NCBI GenBank assembly: GCA_016212685.1
Contig: JACREW010000130.1
Span: 1-6,532 of the forward strand
Direction: 5' to 3'
Source of the DNA: Nitrospirota bacterium
GTDB taxonomy: Bacteria; Nitrospirota; Thermodesulfovibrionia; Thermodesulfovibrionales; Dissulfurispiraceae
Length of the DNA stretch: 6,532 nt
Notes under the pieces: model-generated
Seen by the model: the letters and a program-made list of their open reading frames with translations, nothing else
Databases searched by the model: none
What the model was told of the DNA's origin: nothing
Shown here: positions 4,754 through 6,532 of the stretch, piece by piece
Layout: each line of letters opens with the position of its first letter
How positions within the stretch are numbered: the stretch's first letter is position 1
Position numbers and translations under genes: made by a program

Positions 4754-6241
4754 ATGTTTAAAACCATTTTCGAGAATGCCGGCACCGGAATAATGATTAT
4801 GGACAGCAGCGGGGTTATTATAGAGGCTAACCGGAAGGCATGTGAAATGCATGGATACAATAGAGACGATCTCATCGGACTCAATATAGATAATATCGAG
4901 ACAGAAAAGAATAGAAAAATATTTAGAGAGAGGATGTCAAGGCTTCTGAAAGGCGAGGCAATGTTCTTTGAAACAGAACATCTCAGGAAAGACGGCGCTA
5001 AAATATCACTGGAGGTAAGCTCAAATGCCGTTGAAATTGACGGCAGGCTATTAATCCAGTCATTCCAGCAGGACATCACCAACAGAAAAAAGGTTATGGC
5101 ACAGATATTATACTCCCAGAAGATGGAATCCATCGGCAAACTCGTAGACGGGATAATGCATGAATTCAAAAACAACCTGACCATAATACAAAGTTTTACT
5201 GATGTAATACTTCAGGACAAAACCATTGCCCCTGATACGTTTAGCTGCATAAGCATTATCGAGAAAACAGCGCAAAGGGCATCCAAGACGGTCTCTCAAT
5301 TGCGCAGCCTTGCCAGAAAGGATGAGTTCGAGCCTGTTCCATTCAATATAAATACAGTTATTGAAAACACACTGACAATGATATCTAAATTCCTGCAAAA
5401 GGATATAACTGTCCGAAGAGAACTGAAAGAACCTCTCGCGTACATTGTCGGGGATATAAATCAGACAGAGCAGATGCTTATAAACCTGATTATAAATGCA
5501 AAGGAAGCTATGCCCTATGGCGGTGAAATAGCAATAAAGACCGACACTATAGATATTTATGACAACAGGTTGAACATACCGGCGGTTATCAGGAGCGGTG
5601 AATATCTCCATCTCACGGTTTCCGACACAGGGAAAGGAATTGCAAAGGAGCACTTGCCTCATATATTTGAACCCTTCTATACCACAAAGGAAGGGAAGGA
5701 AGTGGCAGGCGTCGGTCTTGCCGTAGTATACGGCATCGTCAAGGAACACAGCGGGTATATAACGGTTGAGAGCAAAGACGGGCATGGAACGACATTAAAT
5801 GTCTATTTGCCTATATCCAAGAAGAAAACCGAAATGGTTGGAACAGAAGAGGTCGTCCAATTCAAGGGGCCTGAGACAATACTCGTTGTTGACGACGAGA
5901 TTTTGATTATGGAACTGTTAAGAGACGCCCTCCTTGAAAACGGCTTTAATGTCGTTGTATATATAAGCCCTCTCAAATGCCTGGAGTTCTTCAGGTCTAA
6001 GAACCAAGTTATAGATGTTGTAATAACGGATATATTAATGCCTGAGATGGATGGTATCCAACTGATAAAAAGCCTCAGAGAGATAAGCCCTGATATTAAA
6101 ATAATCGCGATGACAGGGTCTAATATGGATATCCAGGATATGCATATTGACGGTTGTCTGAGAAAGCCCTTCAAGGCATCCGATATAGTCTCCATGGTTA
6201 AAGAAGTGCTTAATAGGGAGCGCAATGTCGGTAACTGTTGA
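4754..6241 (+). CDS. Soluble hybrid sensor histidine kinase (PAS-HisKA-HATPase-receiver)
   Basis: This is a phosphorelay kinase. Domains in order: PAS about 1-95 (FENAGTGIMIMD, GVIIEANRKACEMHGY) with a PAC-like end SFQQDITNRK (103-112); HisKA about 115-185 with the H-box MHEFKNNL and phospho-acceptor H136; HATPase about 195-355 with N-box NLIINAKEAM (N244, N248), G1 box DTGKGI (291-296), F-box FEPFYTTK (305-312) and G2 box AGVGLAVVYG (318-327); receiver 375-490 with D380/D381, phospho-acceptor D426 in TDILMPEMDG, T454 and K471 in RKPF. The first glycine of the usual GxGxG G2 box is V317, a mild divergence. No membrane segment is seen, so the PAS domain probably senses a cytosolic signal, which I cannot name. 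The start ATG follows AAGGGGAG (4743-4750). A CheY-like gene overlaps the 3' end by 17 bases and is the likely partner. Confidence 0.95.
   Translation: MFKTIFENAGTGIMIMDSSGVIIEANRKACEMHGYNRDDLIGLNIDNIETEKNRKIFRERMSRLLKGEAMFFETEHLRKDGAKISLEVSSNAVEIDGRLLIQSFQQDITNRKKVMAQILYSQKMESIGKLVDGIMHEFKNNLTIIQSFTDVILQDKTIAPDTFSCISIIEKTAQRASKTVSQLRSLARKDEFEPVPFNINTVIENTLTMISKFLQKDITVRRELKEPLAYIVGDINQTEQMLINLIINAKEAMPYGGEIAIKTDTIDIYDNRLNIPAVIRSGEYLHLTVSDTGKGIAKEHLPHIFEPFYTTKEGKEVAGVGLAVVYGIVKEHSGYITVESKDGHGTTLNVYLPISKKKTEMVGTEEVVQFKGPETILVVDDEILIMELLRDALLENGFNVVVYISPLKCLEFFRSKNQVIDVVITDILMPEMDGIQLIKSLREISPDIKIIAMTGSNMDIQDMHIDGCLRKPFKASDIVSMVKEVLNRERNVGNC
6216..6227 (+). promoter_or_regulatory. Shine-Dalgarno and start of the response regulator gene
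   Basis: GGGAG at 6216-6220, inside the kinase's last codons, is followed after four bases by ATG 6225-6227. This sets the preferred start of the receiver gene. A second in-frame ATG at 6264 would begin inside the first beta strand of the receiver, so it is less likely. Confidence 0.6.
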
Positions 6242-6532
6242 CGATTCAAAAAAATTAAGGGTAATGATCGTAGAAGATGACGAGAATATCACACTCGCAT
6301 TGAAGTTGATTCTCGATTCTAACTTTTCATGCGAGAGTATCGATATTGCTTACGACGGGCTTGAGGCATTGGAGAAGATACAGGCAGGCAATTATAACCT
6401 GATTATATCGGATTGGAACATGCCCCATATGGACGGCAACCAGTTGTTAATAAAAATCAGAGAGGACAAAAAGATAAAAAAGCTTCCGTTCTTAATGCTT
6501 ACGGTGCGAAAGGATATCGAGAGTGTTTCCGC
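6225..6532 (+). CDS. CheY-like response regulator receiver, N-terminal part (3' end outside window)
   Basis: The 102 visible codons form a receiver domain. Seen: LRVMIVEDDE with acidic pair D18/D19, phospho-acceptor D63 in LIISDWNMPHMDG, and T93 in FLMLTV. The conserved lysine would fall beyond the window. The SDWNMPxMDG stretch is closest in style to CheY-type single-domain regulators, but an output domain could follow outside the window. The gene starts 17 bases before the hybrid kinase's stop in another frame, so the two are almost certainly cotranscribed and translationally coupled; phosphotransfer between them is inference. It has no visible DNA-binding part. Confidence 0.92.
   Translation, partial: MSVTVDDSKKLRVMIVEDDENITLALKLILDSNFSCESIDIAYDGLEALEKIQAGNYNLIISDWNMPHMDGNQLLIKIREDKKIKKLPFLMLTVRKDIESVS

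Noticed and set aside
5108..5785. Long open frame of 225 codons on the minus strand within the kinase gene
   Set aside because: It lies opposite strongly conserved kinase motifs, has no recognisable domain, and is rich in Tyr/Cys as expected from reverse reading of this codon usage.
6264..6532. Alternative response regulator start at ATG 6264
   Set aside because: It would begin within the first beta strand and drop LRV; ATG 6225 has GGGAG at a workable distance.

Overview
The window reads as chromosomal DNA of a Gram-negative, probably anaerobic bacterium of moderate GC. Two exported envelope proteins (a lipoprotein and a SurA-type chaperone) indicate an outer membrane, and hypE indicates [NiFe] hydrogenase maturation. 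Gene content and style (hybrid PAS kinases, short dispersed repeats, an LptM-like lipoprotein after argH) suggest Nitrospirota or a deltaproteobacterial lineage. That placement is inference from style, not a measured result.

Layout: all genes are on the + strand and tightly packed. 1-868 is the C-terminal part of argH (arginine biosynthesis). 876-1577 is a fused MNT nucleotidyltransferase-HEPN protein. 1586-2593 is a lipoprotein with three fibronectin-III-like modules. 2595-3626 is hypE. These four are separated by only 1-8 bases and look like one transcription unit. A 105-base spacer follows, almost entirely two oppositely oriented arrays of 9-base repeats that can fold into a long hairpin. 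Then come a SurA-like periplasmic peptidyl-prolyl isomerase (3732-4679), a 74-base spacer with a good sigma70-type promoter candidate, a soluble PAS-HisKA-HATPase-receiver hybrid kinase (4754-6241), and the start of a CheY-like response regulator (6225 to the window edge) that overlaps the kinase gene by 17 bases.

Functionally the window is a mix: arginine synthesis, a toxin-antitoxin-like fusion, envelope biogenesis (lipoprotein plus chaperone), hydrogenase maturation and a phosphorelay. No stretch over 300 bases lacks a gene, and I see no tRNA, rRNA, insertion sequence or CRISPR array.

The most interesting signals are (a) a near-ideal ribosome binding site and ATG inside the MNT-HEPN gene, exactly at the domain junction, which could yield free HEPN; and (b) short tandem arrays with periods of 7, 8 and 9 bases. 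Two of these lie inside the lipoprotein gene, one inside hypE, and two form the inverted pair between hypE and the SurA-like gene.
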